A program made the position numbers and the translations under genes. Positions 8,976-17,982 of a stretch of DNA of 64,000 bases are shown here, piece after piece. Every line of letters begins with the position of its first letter. Position 1 is the stretch's first letter. Source of the stretch: Gammaproteobacteria bacterium (GTDB taxonomy: Bacteria; Pseudomonadota; Gammaproteobacteria; Steroidobacterales; Steroidobacteraceae); NCBI GenBank assembly GCA_025359565.1, contig JANYFY010000025.1, forward strand, positions 169,376-233,375, written 5' to 3'. The notes beneath the pieces are model-generated. The model ran no database searches. It saw only the letters and a list, made by a program, of their open reading frames with translations, and was not told the DNA's origin.

Positions 8976-9770
8976 TTAACGACCGTAGAGATTATCCGCC
9001 GAAATGGTATTCACGAGGCGGCCTAGCCCGTCGATTTCGCAGACGATTTCGTCGCCGGGCATTACATTAACTACGCCTTCGGGCGTTCCGGTCAGAATGA
9101 CATCTCCAGTACTCAGTGTCATGAATGAACTTAGATATTCGATCAGGTAGGCAATATCAAAAACTAAGTCACGGGTGTTGCCGTGTTGCGTACATTTGCC
9201 GTTTACAAAAGCCCTTAATTCCAAATTGCCGGGATCAGGAATATCGGCGGCGTCTACAAACCAAGGTCCGAGCACTGTGCATCCATCGCGATTCTTCACT
9301 CGCAAATTAGGGCGATACCAATTCTCTAAGTAATCGCGAATGGCATAGTCGTTGGCGACGCAGTAGCCTGCAACGTGTTGCATTGCGAGTGCTCGCGGCA
9401 CTCGATGGGCGGGCTGTCCGATGATGACCGCTAACTCGCATTCATAGTGCATGAAATTGACATCGGTGGGTCTACGCGTTTGGCCACGATGACCGAGTAA
9501 GGTACCTGGGCCTTTTAGAAATACTAAAGGTTCGTCTTGAGTTTTTAGAGAAAGCTCTTTAGCGTGTTCAGCATAATTGAGACCCAGTGCCATGATGGTC
9601 CCTACTTCGAAGGGGGGGAGCCAGACCACCTCATCCTCGGCAACCACGCGACCGTCGGCTAGTTGAATTGAAACCGCTCGCACACCATCACCGGGCGAAT
9701 GCGCATCACCGGAGATAAGCGGATATGCTTCATGTATCGCACCCGCGTAGGCAACTCGAGCACGCATCAT
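8976..9770 (-). CDS. hpaG2: Homoprotocatechuate pathway decarboxylase/isomerase, second half
   Basis: 264 residues, fumarylacetoacetate hydrolase family. It corresponds to the C-terminal half of E. coli HpaG: GLNYAEHAKELSLKT, EPLVFLKGPGTLLGH, MHYECELAVIIGQPAHRV with the metal-binding acidic residues, and VANDYAIRDYLENWYRPN. With HpaG1 it decarboxylates and isomerises 5-oxo-pent-3-ene-1,2,5-tricarboxylate. In E. coli the halves are one polypeptide; here they are separate genes whose stop and start overlap (ATGA, 9767-9770). The first residues (MMRARVAYAGAIHEAYPL) are a short beta leader typical of the split form. Confidence 0.92.
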   Translation of the reverse strand: MMRARVAYAGAIHEAYPLISGDAHSPGDGVRAVSIQLADGRVVAEDEVVWLPPFEVGTIMALGLNYAEHAKELSLKTQDEPLVFLKGPGTLLGHRGQTRRPTDVNFMHYECELAVIIGQPAHRVPRALAMQHVAGYCVANDYAIRDYLENWYRPNLRVKNRDGCTVLGPWFVDAADIPDPGNLELRAFVNGKCTQHGNTRDLVFDIAYLIEYLSSFMTLSTGDVILTGTPEGVVNVMPGDEIVCEIDGLGRLVNTISADNLYGR

Positions 9771-10414
9771 GAAAGATCGTTCACAAAATGATTGCTAAGC
9801 CGACCCAGTTCGTCGATATCGATATCTACTCGCTGACCGCCGCGAACTCGCGGTGCAGCGGCCGCGACGCCCACGCCCAGCACATCGCCGGGTTGTAGAG
9901 TCATAAATTCAGTAACATCACGCAGTAATTGTCCCACCGGACGAACTAACTCAGCGGTGCTAGCAGTTTGCACAAGTACACCATCGATGTAGGTGCGCAC
10001 GGTCAGCATATTGGGATTAATTGTCTTGAGATTAGTGCTGGCGCTGCGTGGCGTCACGCGCGGGCCCACGGGGCAAAACCCATCGCGCGCCTTGAACTTT
10101 ATTGACGGCCGGTGAAAGCTTGAGTGCGGGACGCTAATGTCATTCATGATGAGGAAGCCTGCGACATAGTCCAAGGCTTGTATCTCAGAGACGCGGCAGG
10201 CGACACGACCAATGACTAACCCTAAGCAAGCGCCAACCTCCAGTTCTGGTGTATTCACTGGAATAAAAACAGTGTCTCCAGTCGATGCTAGCGTATTGCG
10301 CGGCTTTATATAGAGCACTGGCGCTTTGGGTGCTCCCTTATAAGGCGGCTGGTTGACGCTCTCGCCTAGGGCGGCGAGGGCCGATCGATGGTTAAGCAGG
10401 GTGCCATAAACCAT
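9767..10414 (-). CDS. hpaG1: Homoprotocatechuate pathway decarboxylase/isomerase, first half
   Basis: About 215 residues matching the N-terminal half of E. coli HpaG: YGTLLNHRSALAALGE, PYKGAPKAPVLYIKPRNT, LEVGACLGLVIGRVA, NDISVPHSSFHRPSIKFK and RDGFCPVGPRV. First gene of the operon. Start is uncertain: the frame is open to 10513, which would overlap hpaR; ATG 10477 sits inside the operator palindrome; ATG 10414 (MVYGTLLNHR) aligns with the E. coli start (MKGTIFAVALNHR) and leaves room for a promoter, so I chose it. Function sure, start less so. Confidence 0.9.
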   Translation of the reverse strand: MVYGTLLNHRSALAALGESVNQPPYKGAPKAPVLYIKPRNTLASTGDTVFIPVNTPELEVGACLGLVIGRVACRVSEIQALDYVAGFLIMNDISVPHSSFHRPSIKFKARDGFCPVGPRVTPRSASTNLKTINPNMLTVRTYIDGVLVQTASTAELVRPVGQLLRDVTEFMTLQPGDVLGVGVAAAAPRVRGGQRVDIDIDELGRLSNHFVNDLS

Positions 10415-10467
10415 TCCACTGAGAGAAAATGGCGCTACGTCAAATGCAATGCAGGGCCGCACAGTAT

Positions 10468-10485
10468 TTACTAACATATTAGTAA
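10468..10485. promoter_or_regulatory. Probable HpaR operator (perfect inverted repeat)
   Basis: TTACTAA-CATA-TTAGTAA, a perfect 7-bp inverted repeat with a 4-bp spacer, centred between the divergent hpaG1 and hpaR starts. Size, symmetry, AT content and place fit a MarR-family dimer site that would repress both directions until an aromatic ligand binds. The following ATATATTCGATATGA is AT-rich and could hold promoter elements. Palindrome is seen; binding by HpaR is inferred. Confidence 0.6.
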
Positions 10486-10506
10486 TATATTCGATATGAT
10501 GGGTCA

Positions 10507-10935
10507 ATGTCAACGAAACCGGTGCACCGCAACTTGCCTTTACTCTTGTTACAAGCGCGCGAACAGGTCATGGCGCGTTTCCGGCCACTCCTTAACGCAA
10601 GTGGGGTTACGGAGCAGCAATGGCGCATCGTGCGCGTGTTAATCGATCAAGGACCGTTAGAACCGCGCCAAATTGTTGAGCAATGTCGGATTTCGAGCCC
10701 TAGTCTCGCAGGGGTCCTTGCGCGGATGGACGAACTTAACATGATAGAACGCGAACGATTCGACCATGATCAACGCAGAGTACTGGTTTCCCTCACGGCA
10801 CGCAGTCGCGCTCTTGCAGCGCACTTAGCACCGCAAGTTGATGCGGCGTATGGAGAGATTGAAGCGAGAATTGGGTTACGAGTAAGTGCGCAGCTTTACG
10901 CGGCGTTGGATGAGTTGATCGGTGAGTTAGGTTAA
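10507..10935 (+). CDS. hpaR: Homoprotocatechuate operon regulator, MarR family
   Basis: 142 residues. A winged helix-turn-helix spans about 30-110: LNASGVTEQQWRIVRVLIDQ, EPRQIVEQCRISSPSLAGVL (recognition helix), RMDELNMIERERFDHDQRRV (wing). Length and the N-terminal NLPLLLLQAREQVMARFRP match HpaR (about 148 residues), which represses the meta operon and responds to hydroxyphenylacetates. Divergent from hpaG1 with the palindrome between them, which supports the name. Start ATG 10507 has no strong ribosome site. Confidence 0.88.
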   Translation: MSTKPVHRNLPLLLLQAREQVMARFRPLLNASGVTEQQWRIVRVLIDQGPLEPRQIVEQCRISSPSLAGVLARMDELNMIERERFDHDQRRVLVSLTARSRALAAHLAPQVDAAYGEIEARIGLRVSAQLYAALDELIGELG

Positions 10936-10947
10936 GCTGAAGTGACT

Positions 10948-11220
10948 ATGGCAAAAAAACCTTCCACATCGATAGACGCTTTATATGGACTTGAGCCTGT
11001 CATTGACACAGAACGTAGTGCAGGATGCGATGCGTTAGAGCGTTTTGTGCAGATAGCGTGTCCGTATTGTGGTGAATCGTATGGCGTATTAATAGATTTG
11101 TCGGCCGGTTCGCAAAGTTACGTACAAGATTGTGAAGTTTGCTGTCAGCCGATAACTTTGAATCTATTAGTAGATCAGAATAACGAATTTGTGAGTCTTA
11201 AGACCGAGCGACTCGATTAG
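10948..11220 (+). CDS. CPXCG-motif cysteine-rich protein
   Basis: About 90 residues with two cysteine pairs, CPYCG and CEVCC, in a small zinc-ribbon-like fold (Cys_rich_CPXCG family). The central part (GVLIDLSAGSQSYVQDCEVC) matches the usual family pattern 'I D S..Y.EDC.VCC.P'. Function of the family is unknown; zinc binding is inferred from the four cysteines. ATG 10948 is preferred over GTG 10942. It follows hpaR by 12 bases and converges with the EAL gene, overlapping its stop. Probably not part of the aromatic pathway. Confidence 0.8.
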   Translation: MAKKPSTSIDALYGLEPVIDTERSAGCDALERFVQIACPYCGESYGVLIDLSAGSQSYVQDCEVCCQPITLNLLVDQNNEFVSLKTERLD

Positions 11221-12035
11221 CCGCCGGCTGCTCGTGAAAACGGCGGTGAGATGAGCGCGATTTCGTGAGTCTCGCGAACGCGTTTTGCAACGATATGCGA
11301 TACAGACGGCAGTTGCTCAAGCATTGGTTTTGCAAAAAGATATCCTTGAAATAACCGTACGCCCATATCGCGTAGCGCCGCTGCTTCTTCAGCGCTTTCG
11401 ATACCTTCGGCAATTACGGAAATATTAAGTTCAGCGCATAGCAGTAAGACGGCCCGCACGATTGCGCGCCGCACTCGGTCTGCGTCGATATTGCGAGTCA
11501 AAGCCATGTCAATTTTTACGATATCGGGTTGAAATTCCGCGAGCATATTGAGTCCCGAGTGGCCAGCACCGAAGTCATCTATCGCAGTGAGCATGCCGTG
11601 ACGTCTATATTCGGTAAAAATATTTCGTAAATGTCCAACATCGCGAGCGGGCTCGTTCTCTGTCACCTCAAATACTAAGTGGTGTAACGGAAAGCCAACC
11701 CGCTGGGCCGCGTCAAAGGTTTTTCTCAGGCATGCCGCTGGCTGATAGACCGCATTTGGTAGAAAATTAATACTCAGTAGGCTCTGCATGCGCAGTTTCG
11801 CAGCGAGTTCGATTGCTTTGACGCGACATGCTTGATCGAATGCATATCTGTTTTCTTGGTTAATTTGATTGAGAATCTCTGCCGCGCCTCCCCCGCCTAG
11901 TGGTCGTACTAACGCTTCGTGGGCATAGGTATGACCCGATTCGATATCAATAATGGGTTGGAATGCCATCGTAAATTCGGGCAGTAGCACTGGGGTCTGA
12001 CAAGCTTTGCAGCCCGATTTTACGGTTTTATTCAT
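11217..12035 (-). CDS. EAL-domain c-di-GMP phosphodiesterase
   Basis: About 272 residues, nearly all an EAL domain. It has the substrate and metal residues of active enzymes: EALVR (EAL), SINFLPN (Asn), FEVTEN (Glu), IDDFGAGHSG (DDFG loop), VKIDMAL (Lys) and VIAEGIES (Glu). It should hydrolyse c-di-GMP to pGpG in the cytoplasm. A short N-terminal leader carries CKAC, a possible metal or redox pair, but no recognisable sensor. Start set at ATG 12035 (MNKTVKSGCKACQ); the frame upstream to 12272 is low-complexity and crosses a palindrome. Convergent with the CPXCG gene. Confidence 0.85.
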   Translation of the reverse strand: MNKTVKSGCKACQTPVLLPEFTMAFQPIIDIESGHTYAHEALVRPLGGGGAAEILNQINQENRYAFDQACRVKAIELAAKLRMQSLLSINFLPNAVYQPAACLRKTFDAAQRVGFPLHHLVFEVTENEPARDVGHLRNIFTEYRRHGMLTAIDDFGAGHSGLNMLAEFQPDIVKIDMALTRNIDADRVRRAIVRAVLLLCAELNISVIAEGIESAEEAAALRDMGVRLFQGYLFAKPMLEQLPSVSHIVAKRVRETHEIALISPPFSRAAGG

Positions 12036-12182
12036 GGGACTGGCGTTCCTAGTGCGCCGCCGCCGTTGTACTTGAGAAAAACTGTACCGATTCGCGCGCA
12101 AAAAAATGTGAATGTAGATCACTAAATGACGGACATCGGGACGCCCAAATTTTACAGTTGGGTAGCAGTTCACATTCGGAAT

Positions 12183-12217
12183 TAAAGCGTTCACTTCGAA
12201 GTGAAGTGAACGCTTTA
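12183..12217. repeat. 15-bp perfect inverted repeat upstream of EAL gene
   Basis: TAAAGCGTTCACTTC (12183-12197) and GAAGTGAACGCTTTA (12203-12217) pair perfectly over 15 bp with a 5-base loop. The core TTCACTTCGAAGTGAA (12190-12205) is also a 16-bp palindrome by itself, so two overlapping symmetric forms share the half-site. It lies about 150 bp upstream of the EAL start. No T run follows on either strand, so an operator or structured leader is more likely than an intrinsic terminator. Nothing else is evident in 12036-12330. Confidence 0.6.
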
Positions 12218-12330
12218 GCTCTGTAATCCCTATGCGTGGGCTACTCAAACCGAGAAGCCAGCGCATTGGCACGTCCCGATTTCAGCACAGTTCCGGCTTG
12301 GTCAAAGAATAGCGTGGCTGCCCTTAGGGA

Positions 12331-12681
12331 TTGGCGGAATCGAGCCTCGTGCGTCAGAAACTCCATTTGGCAATCGAGGCACTCAGCGCGGCTGGGCACT
12401 TAGGTGCTAACAATAGTAAAGTGCTGGGACTTCGCGGCTATATTTTAGCCAAATCAGGGCGTCCAAAAGCTGCGTTGAGTGTCTTGGAAGCGATGCAAGG
12501 AATATCACGTGAAGGGTATTTTCCGGCCGGTGGATACAAAATGGGACACGTTTCGCGAGTTGCCGCGATTTCAAAATTTGTTCAAGCAATGTACGTTTTC
12601 CCAATGACTGTGGGCCCTAAATGGCGCGCGCACTCGCTGGCGTGCGCGCGCCACCATCCGCCACTAACACGCTGCCCGTGA
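12331..12681 (+). pseudogene. Decayed TPR-containing fragment
   Basis: The first 70 residues (LHLAIEALSAAGHLGANN, KVLGLRGYILAKSGRPKAAL, SVLEAMQ) look like one and a half TPR units near the end of CadC-like or adenylate-cyclase-like soil regulators. They are followed by unrelated residues that overlap the neighbouring SDR gene on the other strand. There is no upstream domain and only a weak TTG start. I read it as the 3' remnant of a larger gene; a random open frame is the alternative. Confidence 0.3.
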
Positions 12682-13396
12682 CAAATGATGAGTCTGTGGA
12701 AGCGAGAAAGAGCGCACACCCCGCCATCTCATCCGCCAGGCCCACGCGCCGTAGTGCGATGCGTAGCGCCAGGGCATCGAATGCCTGATTTATCGTAACG
12801 CCTTGCCTTTGTGCACCCACACGCATCTCTTCTTCGCTCATGGGTGTGCGCACCCAGCCGGGACAAAGACAATTGGCGCGAATTGCATATTGGCCGTATT
12901 CATTCGCAAGCGTACGTGTGAAGGCAATGATGCCTGCCTTACTCGTCGCGTAGCTCGCCATGCCAGCCGATCCATTAAACGCGGCGACTGACGCTATGTT
13001 AACGATCGTGCCTCCGCCCGCTTGTCGCAAATAAGGGATAGCGGCGCGACAGACGCGCATAGTGCCCGTTAAATTAACATCTAAAGTGTGTTGCCAAACA
13101 GAGTCCTCAATGTCCGCGACATCATCCTCGTGCGTGATGCCAGCCGCGTTCACAATAATGTTGAGCGTACCCAAGTTCGCTGCTAATTGAACGCTGGTGG
13201 TAACCGCGGCTTGATCGGTCACATCACAAATATGGGTATGAGCGCCCGTTTCAGCCCCTAGTGATTTGAGTAAAGTAGCCTGCAAACCCACCGCGAGCAC
13301 GGCCGCCCCTTCTGCGCGAAATCGTCGCACGATGGCAGCACCGATACCACTCTCAGCTCCGGTGACTAACGCCGTTTCACCTATCAGGCGCGTCAT
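12617..13396 (-). CDS. Short-chain dehydrogenase/reductase (SDR)
   Basis: 259 residues, classical SDR. NAD(P) loop TGAESGIGAAIV, Asp in HICDVTD, NAG at VNAAG, catalytic Ser in NIASVAAFNG, YATSK, and the late CPGWVRTPMSEEE and SFVTGSVLVADGG. It is the last gene of the long minus-strand operon, its ATG overlapping the stop of the demethylase gene (ATGA, 13393-13396). Likely oxidises a hydroxy intermediate of that pathway; substrate unknown. Confidence 0.85.
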   Translation of the reverse strand: MTRLIGETALVTGAESGIGAAIVRRFRAEGAAVLAVGLQATLLKSLGAETGAHTHICDVTDQAAVTTSVQLAANLGTLNIIVNAAGITHEDDVADIEDSVWQHTLDVNLTGTMRVCRAAIPYLRQAGGGTIVNIASVAAFNGSAGMASYATSKAGIIAFTRTLANEYGQYAIRANCLCPGWVRTPMSEEEMRVGAQRQGVTINQAFDALALRIALRRVGLADEMAGCALFLASTDSSFVTGSVLVADGGARTPASARAI

Positions 13397-15918
13397 GAGC
13401 GCAATCGCTCGCCAGTAGGGTCATAAAATCCGTTGAGCGTTAAATCCACCGCGTGTCTGACTCCCGCCACTTCAACTGCAAATTTTCCTGACCTCAAACT
13501 TTCGGCGCTAATGCCCGTGGCACATTTTATAGAGGCCAGCGCGAGTGAAGAGCCTACCCGAAACCCCCAAGCTCCTGAGGTGACGTAACCGACTATTTCT
13601 TCACTCTGCCAAATAGGTTCGCCGTGATGCAGATAAGGGCCTAATGCCAGGGTCGCATCGCGGACCTTGAGGTTGACCAGACGATGGGTCAAAAGCGGTG
13701 TCTCGCGCAAACGCAGCAGCGCCGCATGACCGATAAATCCGCCAGGCTTATCATACGCCACCGCAAACTTCAGTCCCGCCTCGATGGGCGTGTCGTCTTC
13801 AGTCAGATCAGCTCCATAGTGCACGAAACCTTTCTCCACGCGACAGTGATTCATCGCCAAAAAACCGCTGTGCTGCATCCCGTGTTCTGTACCTGCATTG
13901 ACTAGTGATTCGTACACATGTCGTGCAAAATCGGTGCTCGGATAAATCTCGAATCCCAGCTCACCATAAAACGATCGTCGCAATATCCAGGCTCGAGCGA
14001 GTCCCAAATCGATCTCTCGCGCCATGCCGAATGGCAGACTCTGCGTCGACAGGTCATCCCCGGTAAGCGAGCCAAGAATAGCTCTCGATTTAGGCCCGCT
14101 CAGTGCATACATTGCATACTGTGCGGTCACGTCATGGATTTCCACCTGCCACTGATCCTTAACCTGAGCGCGAAACCAGGCGCGATCCCGGATTTGCGAA
14201 GGATGTCCCGTTATCACCAAAAATTTTTTATCCTGCAACCGGGTCACGGTAAGATCCGCTTCCACGCCGCCCCGTGCATTCAACCAGTGCGTGTATACCG
14301 AGTGACCCACCGGAACATCGATGTCGTTCGCGGAAACCCAGTTCAGCGCGACTAACGCATCCTTGCCCGTCACGTGAAATTTACCGTAGCAGGACAGATC
14401 GGTCAGTACCGCGTTATCACGTGCCGCCAAACATTCGCGCTCCACCTCGCGGTACCAAGGCTGGTAGCCAAATCCCGGCACAGACGTGGGTATCGGTATT
14501 CCCTTGGGTCGTAGCGCTCTATTGACTGTTGGCGGTGAACGGACGGGCGGCGTCGCATCCGGCCGCGTATAATAAAGCGGTATCTCCCAGCCACTGCGTT
14601 CGCCCATCACGGCACCGGCCGCGATCAATCGATCATGTACAGGGAAATATCGTACACCGCGTGCCGTCTTCATCTGGTGTCCCGGCCAGTGCAGTGTCAT
14701 GTGTAAGCCTACAGACTCTGTTACTCGTTCGCGTAGGTAACGGCGATTAGCCTGAAACGGCATTGCGCGTTGTGCATGCAGCGTGCCCATGCCGACCGGT
14801 GGCAACCCCGTGGTCGCCCATTCCGCTACGACTTTTCCAGCTCCGCCGGAGGCCAGGATGCCATTCGAATTAAATCCAGCGGCAATGAAGAGCCCCGCCA
14901 AATTGGGCGTGGGACCCAAGTACGCGCGTCCATCCGGCGTAAAACTTTCTGGCCCGCAGAAAAATAGTTGAATTTCAGTATTCGCTAGAATGGGAACCCG
15001 GGAATAGGCCTGCTCAAGGATTGGAGCCATATGCTCAAGATCAGGGGGTAGTTCGTCAAACGAAAAAGCCTCAGGGATTGCGCCCCGCGTAGGCCAGGCC
15101 TTGCCCACCGCCTCGAAACCGCCGATCAACAACTTACCTGCGTCCTCTTTGAAATAGGTACGCTCGTCTGCCACGCTCAGAACCGGGGTTGCCTTATCAA
15201 GCCCTGGGATGACATCGGTCACCACATAAAAATGTTCGGCGGCCTGGAGCGGCACTGCGACCCCGAAGCGTTTCGCAAAATCATGGGTCCACATACCTGC
15301 AGCTAATACCACTCGATCACAGATGATCTCACCGCGAATAGTTTTTACAGCGACAATTTTGTGATCGCGTATTGTAAGATCGATCACCGGTGTATGCTCA
15401 AAAACCTGCGCACCCCGCAGCTTTGCACCTTTAATCAATGCGTTGGTGACATCAAGCGGATTCACCTGGCCGTTCGATGGGACGAATAATCCGCCCAAAA
15501 CATCATCCACCCGCAAGTGCGGCCACGCCTTCGCAACCTCGGATGGCGACAGATAGTGGGTTGGCACTCCCAGTCGCCTTGCCGCTGAGTGCGAACGTTT
15601 GATTAACTCGTGGCGACCGGCCGAAAGCGCGATGCTGAGCGAGCCATTTTCTTTATACCCCGTAGCCTGTCCAGTCTCGTGCTCAAGACTCTTGAATAAA
15701 CTCGTGGTGTATTGCGCCAGTTCGGTCTGTGCTTTGGAGTCACGCAACTGCCCCACGATGCCCGCCGCATGCCAGGTAGTCCCGCTCGCAATACGATCGC
15801 GTTCCAGCAGTACGGCATTGTCAATCCCTAGATGCGCAAGATGGTAAAGCGTTGATGCGCCGATGATTCCGCCGCCGATGACGACTACGCGCGCGCGCGC
15901 GGGGAGCGCTGCAGTCAT
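13393..15918 (-). CDS. FAD oxidoreductase/GcvT fusion, dimethylglycine or sarcosine dehydrogenase-like
   Basis: About 841 residues. The N-terminal DAO-type FAD domain has VVVIGGGIIGASTLYHLA, SGTTWHAAGIVGQLR with the covalent-FAD type His region, and VLAAGMWTHDFA. The C-terminal half is a GcvT/aminomethyltransferase domain with ERECLAARDNAVLTDLSCYG, GVEADLTVTRL, GELGFEIYPS and GFLAMNHCRVEKGF. Enzymes of this build oxidatively demethylate N-methylated glycines and pass the carbon to tetrahydrofolate. Start ATG 15918 forms ATGA with the previous stop; an in-frame upstream extension was rejected. It points to an N-methyl amine or amino acid as the operon's substrate; exact compound unknown. Confidence 0.88.
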   Translation of the reverse strand: MTAALPARARVVVIGGGIIGASTLYHLAHLGIDNAVLLERDRIASGTTWHAAGIVGQLRDSKAQTELAQYTTSLFKSLEHETGQATGYKENGSLSIALSAGRHELIKRSHSAARRLGVPTHYLSPSEVAKAWPHLRVDDVLGGLFVPSNGQVNPLDVTNALIKGAKLRGAQVFEHTPVIDLTIRDHKIVAVKTIRGEIICDRVVLAAGMWTHDFAKRFGVAVPLQAAEHFYVVTDVIPGLDKATPVLSVADERTYFKEDAGKLLIGGFEAVGKAWPTRGAIPEAFSFDELPPDLEHMAPILEQAYSRVPILANTEIQLFFCGPESFTPDGRAYLGPTPNLAGLFIAAGFNSNGILASGGAGKVVAEWATTGLPPVGMGTLHAQRAMPFQANRRYLRERVTESVGLHMTLHWPGHQMKTARGVRYFPVHDRLIAAGAVMGERSGWEIPLYYTRPDATPPVRSPPTVNRALRPKGIPIPTSVPGFGYQPWYREVERECLAARDNAVLTDLSCYGKFHVTGKDALVALNWVSANDIDVPVGHSVYTHWLNARGGVEADLTVTRLQDKKFLVITGHPSQIRDRAWFRAQVKDQWQVEIHDVTAQYAMYALSGPKSRAILGSLTGDDLSTQSLPFGMAREIDLGLARAWILRRSFYGELGFEIYPSTDFARHVYESLVNAGTEHGMQHSGFLAMNHCRVEKGFVHYGADLTEDDTPIEAGLKFAVAYDKPGGFIGHAALLRLRETPLLTHRLVNLKVRDATLALGPYLHHGEPIWQSEEIVGYVTSGAWGFRVGSSLALASIKCATGISAESLRSGKFAVEVAGVRHAVDLTLNGFYDPTGERLRS

Positions 15919-17162
15919 GGACTTGCGCCGCGCGGTATCTTGTCGCTTGCTACCCAACGATCAAATACTTCAAGTGCTTTTTCGGAAAAAGCGGAATCGT
16001 TGATATGACTCGCAATCTCAATCAGCTCGACGGGTGCTTTTACAGAACGCCTAATTTCATCGCTAAAAGCTGCGAGGCCAGCGGGATCATGCAGACCCTG
16101 GCCATCGCGATCCCACTCCTCGATCCCGTGCAAGGGCATCAGAAATACGCAAGGTCCTTTGGCGAGTCGAAGTTTTTCAGCAATCGCAGTGGCGGTACGT
16201 CTACGTTCTGACACATTCATTTGCACCGACGCAATTAAACGATTATGCGCGTGGTAACTACGTTCTCGATATTTAGCCGGAAGTTCACGCCAAGTTTGCA
16301 CGTCGATCATATCGCAGCCACCCGGTGCGGTAATTTGTGGAATACCTAGGCGGCCTGCTGCTTCCAAACGCGTACGGCCCGCTGTGGTCGGTGCACTAAA
16401 TATTTCGGCCGAGACTTCACACAACGCCAAATCAAAGATGGCGACAAAAGTCCCCGCCTCAATCAGCGCCTCCATTGCGCGGCCGCCCATACCCATTGGA
16501 TGAAAAACCACTGGTTCATAGCCCCGCGCTTCCAACGCTGGAACTAAAGTTACCATGTATTTCAAACAAGACTTACCCAGAGACGTGATGGCGACCATGG
16601 GCCTTCGCACCACAGGCTTAACGACCGTTTCGCACGCACCCAACACGGCTCCCGCGGCCTGACTTAAAATGGATTTACAAATACTGTTCAATCCATACAG
16701 CCCACCGGCCCAGAGTATCATCATCAAATCCGGAGCCAGCCGATCTGCCGGAATCAGATGCGAATTGGCAATAGTCGAAACAATTAATTTAGGCATTCCT
16801 AAGGGAAGCGCGGCCGTAACATCGAGTGCCAGGTCAGTACCCATGGTGCCGCCGAGCGCCAGTAGGCCATCAACCTTACCCGCACGGTGCAATCGCAGTG
16901 TTAGGTTCACAGCCCCCAGCGCCATCTTAGCCATGGCTAGATTTTCATCCCCGAGTGCCACGATGGCCTCAATACTTGAGTCAGCCGCGGCGGCAACAGC
17001 ATGGTTCGAGAAATCAGGAGTAAACGGCGGAGCGCCGAGTACACCCACGTCCATAATCAGCGCCGTCGCGCCGCGACGCTCCACGCATTGTTTAATAAAC
17101 AATAGTTCGTCGGCTTTTGTGTCGGCTGTGCCTACAATCAGAATAGTGCGCGCCATGTTCAT
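15915..17162 (-). CDS. Tm-1-like ATP-binding (UPF0261) protein
   Basis: 415 residues, matching the N-terminal domain of tomato Tm-1 and bacterial UPF0261 proteins. It starts TILIVGTADTKADELLFIK, followed by DVGVLG, LALGGTMGTDLALDV, PKLIVSTIAN and VVFHPMGMGGRAMEALIE. The end carries FLMPLHGIEEWDRDGQGLHDP. Bacterial members accompany catabolic genes; their reaction is not established, although the partner Tm-1 C-terminal domain resembles phosphoenolpyruvate hydrolase-type TIM barrels. That partner is not in this operon. Coupled by ATGA overlaps on both sides. Confidence 0.88.
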   Translation of the reverse strand: MNMARTILIVGTADTKADELLFIKQCVERRGATALIMDVGVLGAPPFTPDFSNHAVAAAADSSIEAIVALGDENLAMAKMALGAVNLTLRLHRAGKVDGLLALGGTMGTDLALDVTAALPLGMPKLIVSTIANSHLIPADRLAPDLMMILWAGGLYGLNSICKSILSQAAGAVLGACETVVKPVVRRPMVAITSLGKSCLKYMVTLVPALEARGYEPVVFHPMGMGGRAMEALIEAGTFVAIFDLALCEVSAEIFSAPTTAGRTRLEAAGRLGIPQITAPGGCDMIDVQTWRELPAKYRERSYHAHNRLIASVQMNVSERRRTATAIAEKLRLAKGPCVFLMPLHGIEEWDRDGQGLHDPAGLAAFSDEIRRSVKAPVELIEIASHINDSAFSEKALEVFDRWVASDKIPRGASP

Positions 17163-17971
17163 CCGTGCCGTTCCGAATATAATTTGTCCATTGCAAAGCC
17201 CGATTCCGGCAGGGTGACTCCGCCGTCGACTATAATAGTCTGGCCCGTAACATACGCTGCGGCAGGGCTCGCAAGATAGAGCATCGCATTTGCAATGTCA
17301 TTCGCCTTGCCCATCGCACCGAGCGGAATATAGTGCTCGATGCGTGCACGCGTAGACGGTTCACTTAAAACCCCGCGACCTTTAGCAATGAAACCCGGTT
17401 CAACGCCATTCACGGTAATTTTATGAGGCGCAAGTTCAAGCGCTGCTGCACGGATGAAGCCATTCACACCGGCTTTCGCGGCCGCGTAGTGCGCGGCGTT
17501 CGCCATCGCCACGCGTGGCCCAGTCACTGAGGAGGTGATAAGTATGCGGCCACCGCGCACTTTGAGAGTTGGAAGCGCTGCTTGGCACAACCAAAAACAG
17601 CATTTGAGATTCAGCGTGAGCGCGTCGTCGAGTATTTCAGAGGTCATTTCAGACAAAGATGTCCAACGGCAGCCCCCGGCGTTATGCACGATAATGTTGA
17701 GTCCACCGTACGCGTCCACTGTGTTCGCAACCGCGGCCCTGCATCCCGCTTCCGTTGCAATGAACGGAATTGCCTTAGCCTGTAAGACTTGTTGATTGAG
17801 CAAGGTAACGACATCTTGAGCCGGCTTAATCGATCTATTCGCGAGCATAACTTGCGCGCCCGCAGCTGCAAAAGCAGTCGCGATAGCAGCCCCAATTGCG
17901 CCGCCTGCACCGGTAATCAAGGCTATTTTGCCGTCAAGACTAAATGGATTCATAGGCTGCGCTTTAGACAT
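17159..17971 (-). CDS. Short-chain dehydrogenase/reductase (SDR)
   Basis: 270 residues, classical SDR. Cofactor loop TGAGGAIGAAIATAF, HNAGGC, catalytic Ser in TSSVTGPRVAMANAA, YAAAKAG, and VEPGFIAKGRG, PAAAYVTGQTIIVDGG. A second SDR of the same operon (12617-13396) is only distantly alike, so the pair probably acts on different intermediates. The gene follows the binding-protein gene by 11 bases. An internal Met (MNPFSLDGK, 17953) could be the true start. Confidence 0.85.
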   Translation of the reverse strand: MSKAQPMNPFSLDGKIALITGAGGAIGAAIATAFAAAGAQVMLANRSIKPAQDVVTLLNQQVLQAKAIPFIATEAGCRAAVANTVDAYGGLNIIVHNAGGCRWTSLSEMTSEILDDALTLNLKCCFWLCQAALPTLKVRGGRILITSSVTGPRVAMANAAHYAAAKAGVNGFIRAAALELAPHKITVNGVEPGFIAKGRGVLSEPSTRARIEHYIPLGAMGKANDIANAMLYLASPAAAYVTGQTIIVDGGVTLPESGFAMDKLYSERHG

Positions 17972-17982
17972 GTGCGTATTCG

